DNA from: CAXSEF01 sp964236535
GTDB taxonomy: Bacteria; Pseudomonadota; Alphaproteobacteria; Acetobacterales; Acetobacteraceae
DNA length: 17,810 nucleotides
Assembly: GCA_964236535.1 (NCBI GenBank)
Contig: CAXSEF010000067.1
Location: forward strand, 1-17,810
Direction of reading: 5' to 3'
A model generated the notes under the pieces. It searched no databases. It saw only the letters and a list, made by a program, of their open reading frames with translations, and was not told the origin of the DNA. The position numbers and the translations under genes were made by a program. Below are positions 6,594-14,672 of the stretch, piece after piece. Within the stretch, counting starts at the first letter, position 1, and each line of letters begins with the position of its first letter.

Positions 6594-6615
6594 AGGGACG
6601 AGCTCTGCCCGGACC
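6594..6615 (-). repeat. fragment of the dispersed repeat upstream of mutS
   Basis: The complement reads GGTCCGGGCAGAGCTCG and on to CCCT. By eye it matches the GGTCTGGGCAGAGCTCG segment at 9904-9925 at about 20 of 22 positions. A second stretch, GCTTGAGCATGGG near 6648-6660, resembles GCTTGAGCAAGGG of copy 4. These look like remnants of a degraded copy in the 163-nt gap before mutS. Confidence 0.5.
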
Positions 6616-6723
6616 CGCGACGGGCCCGGGCCGCCTGATCCCGCCGCTTGAGCATGGGAAGTCCCCGGGCCTGGCTCGGGCGCAGTCCGGGGCCTGCCTG
6701 CGCTGGGCCGCCGCGCGCCCGCT

Positions 6724-6732
6724 TGCTACGCT
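6724..6732 (+). promoter_or_regulatory. candidate extended -10 of mutS (leaderless)
   Basis: TGC-TACGCT has the TGn extension and a TAnnnT hexamer. It ends 6 nt before the ATG at 6739, placing the expected transcription start on or beside the A of ATG. No Shine-Dalgarno is present and no good -35 was seen. Confidence 0.4.
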
Positions 6733-6738
6733 GCCGCG

Positions 6739-9639
6739 ATGACCGCCGCCCGCACCACCGGCGCCTCGCCGACCATCGCGCAGTGGCTCGCCATGAAGGC
6801 CGAGCAGCCGGATGCCCTGCTGTTCTTCCGCATGGGCGACTTCTTCGAGCTGTTCTTCGACGATGCCCGCGCGGCGGCGGCGGCACTCGACATCGCGCTC
6901 ACCGCGCGCGGCGAGCACGACGGCGCGCCGATCCCGATGTGCGGCGTCCCGGTCTCCACCTCGGAGCTGTATCTCGCCCGGCTGATCCGGCGCGGCTTCC
7001 GCGTCGCCGTCGCCGAGCAGATGGAGACCGCGGCCGCGCGCAGCGGGCGCGGCCCGCTGCGGCGCGAGATCGTGCGCCTGGTGACGCCGGGCACCCTGAC
7101 CGAGGACGCGCTGCTCGACGCCGGCCGGCCGAGCCTGCTGCTGGCGCTGGCCGCGGTGCCCGCACGCGGCCAGGGTACCAGTGCCGGCGTCGGTGCCGCC
7201 GCCGGCCCTGGAGGCTTTGGCGCCGCGTGGCTCGACGTGTCCACCGGCCTGTTCGAGACCGAGGATCTGGCCGCCGACGCGCTGCCGGCCCTGCTCGGCC
7301 GGGTCGAGCCGTCCGAGATCGTGGCGCAGGGTTCGGTCCCGCTCGGCGAGTGGGAGCACCGCCGCGCGCCCGGCGGCCACGCCCCGGCCGCGCCGCTCGC
7401 CGCGCGTGCCCGGCTTGCCGAGGCGTTCGAGGCGGCCAGCCTGGAGGCGTTCGGCCGCTTCTCCGACGCCGAGGCGATCGCCGCGATGCTGGCGCTCGAC
7501 TACGTGCGCGCGACGCAGGCCGGCCGGCTGCCCCGGCTCTCGCCGCCCTCGGCCACCGGGGCGGCGGCGCACCTGGCGCTCGACCCGGCGACGCGCGCTA
7601 GCCTGGAGATCACGCGCGCGCGTGACGGCGCCGGCGAGGGCGCGGCGGACGGCGCAGGGCCCTGCCTGCTCTCGGCGGTCGGCCGCACCCTGACCGCGCC
7701 GGGCGCCCGCCTGCTGGCGCGGCGCCTCGCCGCCCCGCTCACCGATGTCGCCGCGATCGCCTCGCGCCAGGACGCCTGGGCCTGGCTGCTGAGCGAGCCC
7801 GCCGCACTCTCCGGCCTGCGCACCGCGCTGCGCGGCGCCCCGGACATGGTCCGCGCGCTGGGCCGGCTTTCACTCGGGCGTGGCGGCGCGCGCGATCTTG
7901 CCGCGATCCGCGACGGGCTGGCCGCCGCAGGGGCTGCTGCAGCGGCGCTCGCCGGTTCGGTGCCCGCTGCCCTGCGTCCCGACCGTGACGCCCTGCCCGC
8001 GGCCGCCGATCCCGTCGCCGCCGACCGGGCCATCCCGGCGACGTCTGCCGCCCGGGTCGATCTTCCGGTCCAGGCCGCTGTTCCTGCTCCGGTCGCTTCT
8101 GCCTTGGCCGCTTCTGCCCCGGCCGCTTCTGCCCCGGCCGCTGGCCCGCACGGGCTCGCCGCGCTGCACACGCTGCTGGCGCGCGCGCTCGCCGCGGGCC
8201 CGGTGCGCGCGGCGGGCGCGGAGGAGGCGGTCGCCGTGGGCTTCGACGGCGAGCTCGACGGCGAGCGTGCCCTGCGCGACGACAGCCGGCGCGTGATCGC
8301 CACGCTGCAGCTCGACTACGCGCAGCGCTACCGCACCGCGAGCCTGCGCATCCGCCACCACGCCCAGCTCGGCTACGTGATCGAGGCGCCGGCGGCCGCG
8401 GTGGAGGCGCTGCGCGCCCACCCGGACCTCACCCTGCGCCAGTCCATGGCCAGCGGCGCGCGGTTTTCCAGCGCCGAGCTGGCCGAGCTCGACCGCCGCA
8501 TCGCCGAGGCCGCCGAGCGGGCCGGCGCGCGCGAGCGGGCGGTGCTCGCGCGGCTGGTCGCCGACGTGCTGGCGCAGTCCGCGGCGATCGCCGCCGCCGG
8601 CGCGGCGCTGGCCGGGCTCGACGTCGCGCAGGGCTCGGCCCGTCTTGCCGAGGGCGGGCGGTGGTGCCGGCCCGTCGTCACCGCCGACCTCGCCTTCTGC
8701 ATCGAGGCCGGGCGCCATCCGGTGGTCGAGGCGGCACTCGCCGCGGCCGGTGGGCCGGGGATCGATCGCGCGGCGGACGCCCCGTTCCAGCCCAACGGCT
8801 GCGATCTCTCGCCCGAGCGCCGGGTGCTGCTGCTGACCGGGCCGAACATGGCCGGCAAGTCCACCTTCCTGCGGCAGAACGCGCTGATCGTGATCCTGGC
8901 GCAGGCCGGGCTGCCGGTGCCGGCGGAGCGCGCGCGCATCGGCGTGGTGGACCGGCTGTTCAGCCGGGTCGGTGCGTCGGACGACCTGGCCCGCGGCCGC
9001 TCGACCTTCATGGTCGAGATGACCGAGACCGCGGCGATCCTGCACCAGGCCGGGCCGCGCTCGCTGGTGGTGGTCGACGAGATCGGCCGCGGCACCGCGA
9101 CGCTCGACGGCCTGGCGATCGCCTGGTCGGTGCTGGAGGCGCTGCACGAGAGCTGCTGCTGCCGCACGGTGTTCGCCACCCACTTCCACGAGCTGGCGCA
9201 GCTCGGCGGCGGCAGCGGCCCGGTGGCGGTGGGCGGCGTCGCCGGCGGGCGGCTGGCACGGATGCGGCCGCACACCATGCGGGTCCAGGAGTGGAAGGGC
9301 GGCGTCGTGTTCCTGCACGAGGTCGCCGAGGGGGCCGCGGGGCGCAGCTGGGGCGTGCACGTCGCGCGCCTTGCGGGGGTCCCGGCCCCGGTGGTGCGGC
9401 GCGCCGGGCTGCTGCTGTCGCGGCTGGAGCAGGGGCAGCGGCCGGGTGCGGAGCTGCCGCTGTTCGCCGGCCTGCCGGCCCCGGAGCCGGTGGGCGGTCC
9501 CGGCGCCGAGGCCGGGCTCGCGCCGGCCGGCCAGGCGGTGATCGAGGCGCTCGCGGCGCTCGATCCGGACGCGTTGAGTCCGCGCGACGCGCTGGAGGTG
9601 GTGTACCGGCTGCGCCGCATCGCCGCCGGGGCGGGCTGA
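6739..9639 (+). CDS. mutS: DNA mismatch repair ATPase MutS
   Basis: MutS dimers recognise mismatches in new DNA and recruit MutL. This protein has 966 residues, longer than the roughly 850-900 usual. The mismatch-reading F-x-E motif is G-D-F-F-E (33-37; F35, E37). The Walker A loop G-P-N-M-A-G-K-S-T is at 701-709, the family S-T-F-M-V-E-M-T-E follows, and the Walker B region V-V-V-D-E-I-G-R-G-T precedes A-T-H-F-H-E. Near the C-terminus E-L-P-L-F (905-909) resembles a sliding-clamp-binding motif, followed by the helix-rich end (L-D-P-D-A-L-S-P-R-D-A-L-E). Part of the extra length is an Ala/Pro/Ser-rich insert around 420-470 in the lever region, including three 15-bp repeat units. ATG 6739 is chosen because homology begins directly after it. 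glnD follows after 417 nt. Confidence 0.97.
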   Translation: MTAARTTGASPTIAQWLAMKAEQPDALLFFRMGDFFELFFDDARAAAAALDIALTARGEHDGAPIPMCGVPVSTSELYLARLIRRGFRVAVAEQMETAAARSGRGPLRREIVRLVTPGTLTEDALLDAGRPSLLLALAAVPARGQGTSAGVGAAAGPGGFGAAWLDVSTGLFETEDLAADALPALLGRVEPSEIVAQGSVPLGEWEHRRAPGGHAPAAPLAARARLAEAFEAASLEAFGRFSDAEAIAAMLALDYVRATQAGRLPRLSPPSATGAAAHLALDPATRASLEITRARDGAGEGAADGAGPCLLSAVGRTLTAPGARLLARRLAAPLTDVAAIASRQDAWAWLLSEPAALSGLRTALRGAPDMVRALGRLSLGRGGARDLAAIRDGLAAAGAAAAALAGSVPAALRPDRDALPAAADPVAADRAIPATSAARVDLPVQAAVPAPVASALAASAPAASAPAAGPHGLAALHTLLARALAAGPVRAAGAEEAVAVGFDGELDGERALRDDSRRVIATLQLDYAQRYRTASLRIRHHAQLGYVIEAPAAAVEALRAHPDLTLRQSMASGARFSSAELAELDRRIAEAAERAGARERAVLARLVADVLAQSAAIAAAGAALAGLDVAQGSARLAEGGRWCRPVVTADLAFCIEAGRHPVVEAALAAAGGPGIDRAADAPFQPNGCDLSPERRVLLLTGPNMAGKSTFLRQNALIVILAQAGLPVPAERARIGVVDRLFSRVGASDDLARGRSTFMVEMTETAAILHQAGPRSLVVVDEIGRGTATLDGLAIAWSVLEALHESCCCRTVFATHFHELAQLGGGSGPVAVGGVAGGRLARMRPHTMRVQEWKGGVVFLHEVAEGAAGRSWGVHVARLAGVPAPVVRRAGLLLSRLEQGQRPGAELPLFAGLPAPEPVGGPGAEAGLAPAGQAVIEALAALDPDALSPRDALEVVYRLRRIAAGAG
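8095..8139 (+). repeat. 15-bp tandem repeat inside mutS
   Basis: Three in-frame units of 15 bp; units 2 and 3 are identical (GCTTCTGCCCCGGCC) and unit 1 differs by two bases. They encode A-S-A-L-A, A-S-A-P-A, A-S-A-P-A (residues 453-467) within a low-complexity insert that is not part of the conserved MutS core. Confidence 0.9.
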
Positions 9640-9660
9640 TGCCAGGCGCGTGGGCGTTGA

Positions 9661-9846
9661 GGAAGCAAGGCCAGAGGCTCTGCCTCTGGACTCCGCCAAA
9701 GGCCGAGCCTTTGGAATCCGTATGCTTGAGCAAGGGGTTTCCAAAGGTCCCGGGCCCTTGGCGTAGCCCGCGCCGGGTTCCGCTGGTCCGCTTGGGGCGT
9801 TGGCATGCGGGCAGAGGGGTGCCCGGCCTTGCTGCGCTTCCAGGTC
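9661..9846 (-). repeat. long dispersed repeat, copy 4 (full length, inverted)
   Basis: The complement aligns along its whole length with copies 1 and 3. Hairpin 1 is 9696-9714 (CCAAAGGC-TCG-GCCTTTGG on the minus strand, fully paired). The spacer CGGAGT is 9690-9695, and hairpin 2 is 9671-9689. Landmarks GGAAACCCCTTGC, GCGCGGGCTACGCC and GGAAGCGCAGCAAGG are kept. It is the only copy that is antisense to both flanking genes. Confidence 0.85.
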
Positions 9847-9889
9847 GGTGTCCAAGGCCGCTGGCATGAGGGAAGCGTCACCGAAGGTG

Positions 9890-9937
9890 CCTGGCCTTTG
9901 GCTGGTCTGGGCAGAGCTCGGCCCTGCTGCGCTTGAG
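9890..9937 (+). repeat. distal module of the dispersed repeat
   Basis: Contains CCTTTGGCTGGTCTGGGC, then a GAG-rich stretch and CCCTGCTGCGCTTGAGG. The same order of blocks occurs at 4505-4558 (GGTCTGGGCGGAG, then CCTTGCTGCGCTTACAGG), and the GGTCTGGGC core recurs at 14763-14774 and 16667-16677. Confidence 0.6.
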
Positions 9938-10021
9938 GGCGGAGCCACCGGCCAGGTCCCGCCCTGAGCCAGGCGGCAGCGGTCCGGGCCTTGCCTGCCG
10001 ATCCGGGCGATACGCTTCCTG

Positions 10022-10049
10022 TTGCACCCATCCTGTGCGGCGCTACGTT
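10022..10049 (+). promoter_or_regulatory. candidate glnD promoter (leaderless)
   Basis: TTGCAC (10022-10027) and TACGTT (10044-10049) are separated by 16 bp. The -10 ends 7 nt before the ATG at 10057, and there is no Shine-Dalgarno sequence. This predicts transcription starting at or next to the ATG. Confidence 0.4.
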
Positions 10050-10056
10050 GTGTCCG

Positions 10057-12993
10057 ATGGCCGACCAGGACCCGACCCCTCCGCTCCAGTCCGCGGCGCC
10101 GCTCGACTCCGCGCTGGCCGACCTGGCTGCCCGGCACCCGGCCGGCCTGGTTCTGCGCGAGGCGGTGCTGGCGCTGTTCCGCCGCCACCTCACGCGCGTG
10201 CAGCAGCAGGTCCGCGAGGATTTCGAGGCCTACCAGGTGAGCGGGCTGGAGGCGGCGCGCCTGCTCTCGGGGCATGTCGACGGGCTGATCACCGCACTGC
10301 ACTGCCACGCCGACGACCTGGCGTCGCAGCCCGACGGCCCCGACCTGGGCACGCCGGACGTGCCCGCTCCCGATGTGCCCGCTCCTGATGTGCCCGCTCC
10401 CGATGTTGTGGCGCCCGGCGTGCTGGCGCCCGACCTGCTTGCGCCCGATGTGCTCGCGCCCGATGTGCTCGCGCCCGATGTGCTCGCGATCGTCGCGACC
10501 GGCGGCTACGGTCGCGGCGTGATGGCGCCGTTCAGCGACATCGACCTGCTGTTCCTCACGCCGCCCGCGCCCACGCCGGGCCTGCTGCGCCGCGTCGAGT
10601 ACATGCTGTACTTCCTCTGGGACCTCGGGCTGAAGGTCGGGCATGCCACCCGATCGATCGAGCAGTGCCTCGACCAGGCGGCGCACGACGTCACCGTCAC
10701 CACCACCCTGCTCGACGCCCGGCTGATCAGCGGGGACGAGCCGCTGTTCGATGCGTTCCGCGACCGGTTTGCCGCGGCCACCACCCACCCCGGCAGCTTC
10801 ATCGCCGCCAAGCAGGCCGAGCGCGGCATGCGCCACCGCCGCTTCGGCGAGAGCGCCTACCTGGTCGAGCCCAACATCAAGGAGGGTCGCGGCGGGCTGC
10901 GCGACATCCAGACGCTGTACTGGATGCTGCGCTACGTGTTCGGCGTCGGCATCGACCAGCTCGACCACCCGCACGCCACCGCCTGCGGCATGCTCAGCAT
11001 GCGCGAGGCCGCCAAGGCGCGGCGCGCCTGGGATTTCCTGTGGAGCGTGCGGTTCCATCTGCACTACGTGTCCGGCCGCGCCGAGGAGCGCCTGACCTTC
11101 GACCTGCAGCCGGTGGTGGGCGCGCGCATCGGCTACACCCGCCATGGCCGCCAGGACGGCGTCGAACGCTTCATGCGCCACTACTTCCTCACCGCGCGCG
11201 AGGTGAACCGGCTGAGGCTGGTGCTCGAGCCGGCGATCCTGCGCGAGGCGCTGGGGCCGCCGGCGCTGGCCGCCGAGGCCGACCCGGACCTGCGCGCCGA
11301 GGGCTTCGGCCTGGCCGACGGCAAGCTGATGCTGGCGCCCGGCCACACCTTCCGCGACGACCCGCTGGCGATGCTGCGCGTGCTGGCGACCGCGCGCGAC
11401 CGCGACGTGGCGCTGCACCCGCTGACGCTGCGCTCGCTGATCCGCCACGAGCGCCATGCGACGTCGCTGCGCGGCCGGCTGGACGCGGCGGAGATCGTGC
11501 TCGACCTGCTGTGCGGCCGCGACAACGCGCACAACCGCGCCGACGGCGCGAAGTGGATGCGCATCCTCAACGAGACCGGGCTGCTCGGCCGCTACCTGCC
11601 GGACTGGGCGCGCATCGTCGGCCAGATGCAGTTCGACACCTACCATGTGTTCACCGTCGACGAGCACACCATCGAGGCGCTCGCCATCCTGAACCGGCTG
11701 GAGCGCGGCGAGCTCGCCGAGGCGCTGCCGGTCGCCTCGGGCATCATCGAGGACCTGCAGTCGCGCCGCGCGCTGTATGTCGCGACGCTGCTGCACGACA
11801 TCGCCAAGGGCCGCGGCGGCGAGCACTCGGCCCTCGGCGCCGAGCTCGCGCTGGAGATCGGCCCGCGCCTCGGCCTGTCCGCGGAGGAGACCGAGACCGT
11901 GTCGTGGCTGGTGCTGCACCACCTGCTGCTCAGCCAGACCGCGTTCCGCCGCGACATCGACGACCCCAAGACCATCCTCGACGTGGCCGACACCATCCAG
12001 TCGCCGGAGCGCCTCAAGCTGCTGCTCGTGCTCACGGTGGCCGACATGCGCGCGGTCAGCCCGCGGGTGTGGAACGGCTGGAAGGCGACGCTGCTGCGCG
12101 AGCTGTACGACCGCATCGCCGAGGTGCTCGCGGGCGGGCTGGCCACCACCGAGCGCGACGTGCGGGTCGCCCGAGCCAAGCAGGTGGCGAGCGGTACGCT
12201 GGCCGACGCCGGCTGGAACCAGGCGGATATCGACGCCTTCCTGGGGCTGGGCTATGGCGGCTACTGGCTGTCGTTCGACCCGGAGACCCACGTCCGCCAC
12301 GCCCACATGGTCCGCGATGCCGAGCGCCGCGGCGCCCCGCTCTCGATCGAGTGCCAGGCCCTGCCCGCCCGCGCGGTCACCGAGGTCACCGTCTATGTCA
12401 CCGACCATGCGGGCCTGGTGAGCCGCATCGCCGGCGCGCTCGCGGTGGCGGGCGCGTCGATCGTCGACGCCAGGGTGCACACCCTGACCAGTGGCCGGGC
12501 GCTCGACACCTTCTGGATCCAGGACGCCGCCGGCGGCGCCTTCGACGCGCCGCACCGCCTTGCCCGGCTGTCGGTGCTGGTCGAGCAGTCGCTCGCCGGC
12601 GAGATCACCATGGCGAGCGAGATCCACAAGGCCGGGCGCGCCCTGCTCGGCAGCCGGATGCGCGCGATCCACGTGCCGCCGCGCGTGGTCGTCGACAACC
12701 GCGCGTCGAACACCCACACCGTGCTGGAGGTCAACGGCCGCGACCGCCCGGGCCTGATGCACGACGTGACCGCGGCGATCAGCGAGCAGGGCGTGCAGAT
12801 CGCCTCGGCGCACGTCACCACGTACGGCGTGCGGGCGGTCGACGTGTTCTACGTCAAGGACGTGTTCGGGCTGAAGATCGAGAACGAGCGCAAGCTGGCG
12901 CAGCTGCGCGAGGCGGTGCTGGAAGCGCTCAAGACGCCGGACGACGCGGCGCCGCGGCCGGAGCCGGTGCGGCGGCGGCGGGATGCGGCCTGA
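10057..12993 (+). CDS. glnD: bifunctional PII uridylyltransferase / uridylyl-removing enzyme GlnD
   Basis: GlnD senses glutamine and adds or removes UMP on PII proteins, controlling nitrogen assimilation. The 978-residue protein has the full family layout. The nucleotidyltransferase motif is G-G-Y-G-R-G (149-154) with catalytic D161 and D163 (S-D-I-D-L-L-F). G-R-G-G-L-R-D-I-Q near 285 is a family signature. The HD hydrolase domain holds L-H-D-I-A-K-G (H580, D581) with H-H-L-L-L further on. Two C-terminal ACT domains lie at about 773-822 and 885-935 (each with D-x-x-G-L or D-R-P-G-L-M). Unusual is a nine-unit P-D-V-x-A repeat at 99-143, directly before the nucleotidyltransferase strand. ATG 10057 fits the promoter spacing; an upstream GTG/ATG-type extension from 9991 is less likely. 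It ends 85 nt before a convergent gene. Confidence 0.96.
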   Translation: MADQDPTPPLQSAAPLDSALADLAARHPAGLVLREAVLALFRRHLTRVQQQVREDFEAYQVSGLEAARLLSGHVDGLITALHCHADDLASQPDGPDLGTPDVPAPDVPAPDVPAPDVVAPGVLAPDLLAPDVLAPDVLAPDVLAIVATGGYGRGVMAPFSDIDLLFLTPPAPTPGLLRRVEYMLYFLWDLGLKVGHATRSIEQCLDQAAHDVTVTTTLLDARLISGDEPLFDAFRDRFAAATTHPGSFIAAKQAERGMRHRRFGESAYLVEPNIKEGRGGLRDIQTLYWMLRYVFGVGIDQLDHPHATACGMLSMREAAKARRAWDFLWSVRFHLHYVSGRAEERLTFDLQPVVGARIGYTRHGRQDGVERFMRHYFLTAREVNRLRLVLEPAILREALGPPALAAEADPDLRAEGFGLADGKLMLAPGHTFRDDPLAMLRVLATARDRDVALHPLTLRSLIRHERHATSLRGRLDAAEIVLDLLCGRDNAHNRADGAKWMRILNETGLLGRYLPDWARIVGQMQFDTYHVFTVDEHTIEALAILNRLERGELAEALPVASGIIEDLQSRRALYVATLLHDIAKGRGGEHSALGAELALEIGPRLGLSAEETETVSWLVLHHLLLSQTAFRRDIDDPKTILDVADTIQSPERLKLLLVLTVADMRAVSPRVWNGWKATLLRELYDRIAEVLAGGLATTERDVRVARAKQVASGTLADAGWNQADIDAFLGLGYGGYWLSFDPETHVRHAHMVRDAERRGAPLSIECQALPARAVTEVTVYVTDHAGLVSRIAGALAVAGASIVDARVHTLTSGRALDTFWIQDAAGGAFDAPHRLARLSVLVEQSLAGEITMASEIHKAGRALLGSRMRAIHVPPRVVVDNRASNTHTVLEVNGRDRPGLMHDVTAAISEQGVQIASAHVTTYGVRAVDVFYVKDVFGLKIENERKLAQLREAVLEALKTPDDAAPRPEPVRRRRDAA
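10351..10485 (+). repeat. nine-unit 15-bp tandem repeat inside glnD
   Basis: Nine in-frame 15-bp units encode T-P-D-V-P, A-P-D-V-P twice, A-P-D-V-V, A-P-G-V-L, A-P-D-L-L and A-P-D-V-L three times (residues 99-143). The last three units are identical in DNA (GCGCCCGATGTGCTC), pointing to recent expansion. The first three form a second subtype ending in P. The array ends exactly at A-I-V-A-T-G-G-Y-G-R-G, the nucleotidyltransferase motif. Confidence 0.95.
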
Positions 12994-13027
12994 GGAAAGC
13001 CAGGCGGCGTGCCTTTGTTGGGCCGGT

Positions 13028-13077
13028 CCAGGGCGGCTCGCCCTGGCGGAGTCCAGAGGCAGAGCCTCTGGCCTTGC
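13028..13077 (+). repeat. double-hairpin repeat core, copy 5, between convergent genes
   Basis: Hairpin 1 is 13028-13046 (CCAGGGCG-GCT-CGCCCTGG, fully paired, new sequence). The spacer is CGGAGT (13047-13052). Hairpin 2 is 13053-13071 (CCAGAGGC-AGA-GCCTCTGG), then CCTTGC. It fills the 85-nt gap between the glnD and TPR-gene stop codons and ends 2 nt from the latter's stop. Only the core is present, not the long upstream part. It could serve as a two-way terminator, but there is no T-run. Confidence 0.9.
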
Positions 13078-13078
13078 C

Positions 13079-14623
13079 TTACCCCGTCTCCCGCAGCGCC
13101 GCCGCCACCTCCGCCACGACCCCGCCCCAGGCCCGCGCGTGCTGCTGTCGGAACAGCCGCACCGAGCGGTACCAGGGCGAGTCCGCCCGCGCCCGCATCC
13201 AGCGCCAGTCCGGCGCGTGCGGCAGCATCACCCACGCCGGCACCCCCATCGCCCCGGCCAGGTGCGCCACCGAGGTGTCGACCGTCACCAGCAGGTCGAG
13301 CCCTGCCAGCACCGCCGCGGTGTCGGCGTAGCTGGCGAGGCTTTCGCCCAGCTCTGTGACACCCAGGGGCGCCAGCTCGCCGCAGCGCGGGCCGACCTGC
13401 AGCCCCACCATCGTCTGCCCGGCCAGGATGCCGGCTTGTGCGAGCGCCGCGGCGTCGTTCGGCGGCAGCGAGCGGCGCCGGTCGTTGGAGTGCGCCGGGT
13501 TGCCGGCCCACACCAGGCCGACCCGCCGCCCGGCCGGCAGCCGGCGGCGCCATGCCGCCGCAAGCGCCGGGTCCGCGTGCAGGTAGCCGCCCGCGGACGG
13601 GATCGAGTCGAGCGTGGTGCCGAACAGCCCCGGGAGGCTCATCTGGTCGACCCAGACGTCGTAGTCCGCCCGGTCGGGCGAGGCGGCCAGCACGCGCACG
13701 CCTTCGATCCGGCGCAGCAGCGGCCGCAGCGCCGGCGCGCAGTGCAGCAGCACCTCCGTCGCCTGTGCGGCCAGCGGCGGCAGGTAGCGCGCCAGCTGGA
13801 TCGCGTCGCCGAAGCCCTGCTCGGCCAGCACCAGGACGCGCTGTCCGTGCAGCGCTTCGCCGCGCCATTGCGGGCCGTCCAGCTCGGTGAATGCCGCCGG
13901 AAACCGGCGCTTGCGCCACTCGTAGCGGGCCCAGCCCTCGGCGAGACGCCCGGCAAGCAGACAGGCGATCCCGCGGTTCCAGTGCGCCGCGGCCAGGCCC
14001 GGCTGCAGCGCGATCGCGCGGTCGCAGGCGGCGATCGCCTCGTCGGTGGCGCCGCGCTCGCCCAGCACGTGGCCCAGGCTGACGTGCGCCTCCGCCAGGC
14101 TGGGATCGAGCGCCAGCGCGCGACGCAGCAGCGCCTCGGCCCGCTCCGGCTGGTCGAGGTCGGCCACCGCGTTGCCCAGGTTGGCGTACGCGGGCGCGTG
14201 GTCGGGATCGGCCTGCAGCGCCCGCTCGAACGCGCGCACCGCCTGCTCCGGCCGGGCCAGCGCATTCAGCGCCGAGCCGTGCAGGAACTCCGCCTCCGCG
14301 CGCAGCCGCGGCGACAGCACGGGATCGGCCAGCAGCGGCGCGACCGTGGCCGGCACCATCCAGGGGCGCCCGGTCGCCAGCAGCGCGCGGCATAGCGCCA
14401 CGCCCTGCGCGGCGTGGCCCGGCCGCAGTACGGCTGCGCGCTCGAGCAGCGCCGCCGCCTCGGTCGCGCGCCCGGTGCCCAGCGTCAGCAGGCCGAGGAC
14501 GAACAGCGCGCTGGCGCAGCTTCCGTCCTCGGCGAGCACCGCACGGTAGCGCGCCTCCGCCTCCGGCAGCCGTCCGGCGCGCTGGTGCGCAATGCCTTCG
14601 GCAAGCTTGTCTGCTGGCTTCAT
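13079..14623 (-). CDS. TPR protein with GT9-like glycosyltransferase domain
   Basis: This 514-residue protein combines N-terminal tetratricopeptide repeats with a C-terminal domain of the glycosyltransferase family 9 (heptosyltransferase-like) fold. At least five TPR units are visible in residues 5-235, for example A-Y-A-N-L-G-N-A-V-A-D-L-D-Q-P-E (145-160) and A-H-V-S-L-G-H-V-L (179-187). The second part shows L-A-E-Q-G-F-G-D-A-I-Q (266-276), L-V-W-A-G-N-P-A-H-S-N-D-R-R-R-S (370-385) and T-V-D-T-S-V-A-H-L-A-G-A-M-G (447-460), the nucleotide-sugar-side signature of GT9-like proteins. No signal peptide is evident, so a cytoplasmic role in sugar transfer is likely; the acceptor is unknown. The start at 14623 is preferred because upstream codons run into repeat sequence. 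There is no Shine-Dalgarno; GACACT lies 6 nt before the ATG. It is divergent from psd. Confidence 0.85.
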   Translation of the reverse strand: MKPADKLAEGIAHQRAGRLPEAEARYRAVLAEDGSCASALFVLGLLTLGTGRATEAAALLERAAVLRPGHAAQGVALCRALLATGRPWMVPATVAPLLADPVLSPRLRAEAEFLHGSALNALARPEQAVRAFERALQADPDHAPAYANLGNAVADLDQPERAEALLRRALALDPSLAEAHVSLGHVLGERGATDEAIAACDRAIALQPGLAAAHWNRGIACLLAGRLAEGWARYEWRKRRFPAAFTELDGPQWRGEALHGQRVLVLAEQGFGDAIQLARYLPPLAAQATEVLLHCAPALRPLLRRIEGVRVLAASPDRADYDVWVDQMSLPGLFGTTLDSIPSAGGYLHADPALAAAWRRRLPAGRRVGLVWAGNPAHSNDRRRSLPPNDAAALAQAGILAGQTMVGLQVGPRCGELAPLGVTELGESLASYADTAAVLAGLDLLVTVDTSVAHLAGAMGVPAWVMLPHAPDWRWMRARADSPWYRSVRLFRQQHARAWGGVVAEVAAALRETG

Positions 14624-14672
14624 GCACGCAGTGTCGCGGTTTCGGGTTAAGCGACGGCTTATGCGGCGGGAC

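Larger units (their letters stand above)
9640..10056. other. 417-nt gap between mutS and glnD, repeat-filled
   Basis: It holds a full repeat copy on the minus strand (9661-9846), a further partial module (9890-9937) and the likely glnD promoter. Short open frames here are all made of repeat sequence and look non-coding. Confidence 0.65.

Noticed and set aside
9661..9846. Possible short peptides encoded in the repeat (recurring Q-R-L-C-L-W-T-P or E-S-R-G-R-A-S-G-L-A)
   Set aside because: The phrases recur only because the DNA recurs. They appear in different frames, lack starts and ribosome binding sites, and hairpin 1 varies in ways that follow base pairing, not protein sequence.
7870..12813. 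Very long minus-strand open frame of 1647 codons opposite mutS and glnD
   Set aside because: It lies antisense to two clearly recognised genes and reads as Arg/Gly/His/Gln-rich nonsense without any domain. Long antisense frames are expected where GC is this high.
13028..13077. Intrinsic terminator for glnD and the convergent TPR gene
   Set aside because: The hairpins are strong, but no T-run follows on either strand, and the same element occurs in divergent upstream regions. It is annotated as a repeat; a termination role remains possible.
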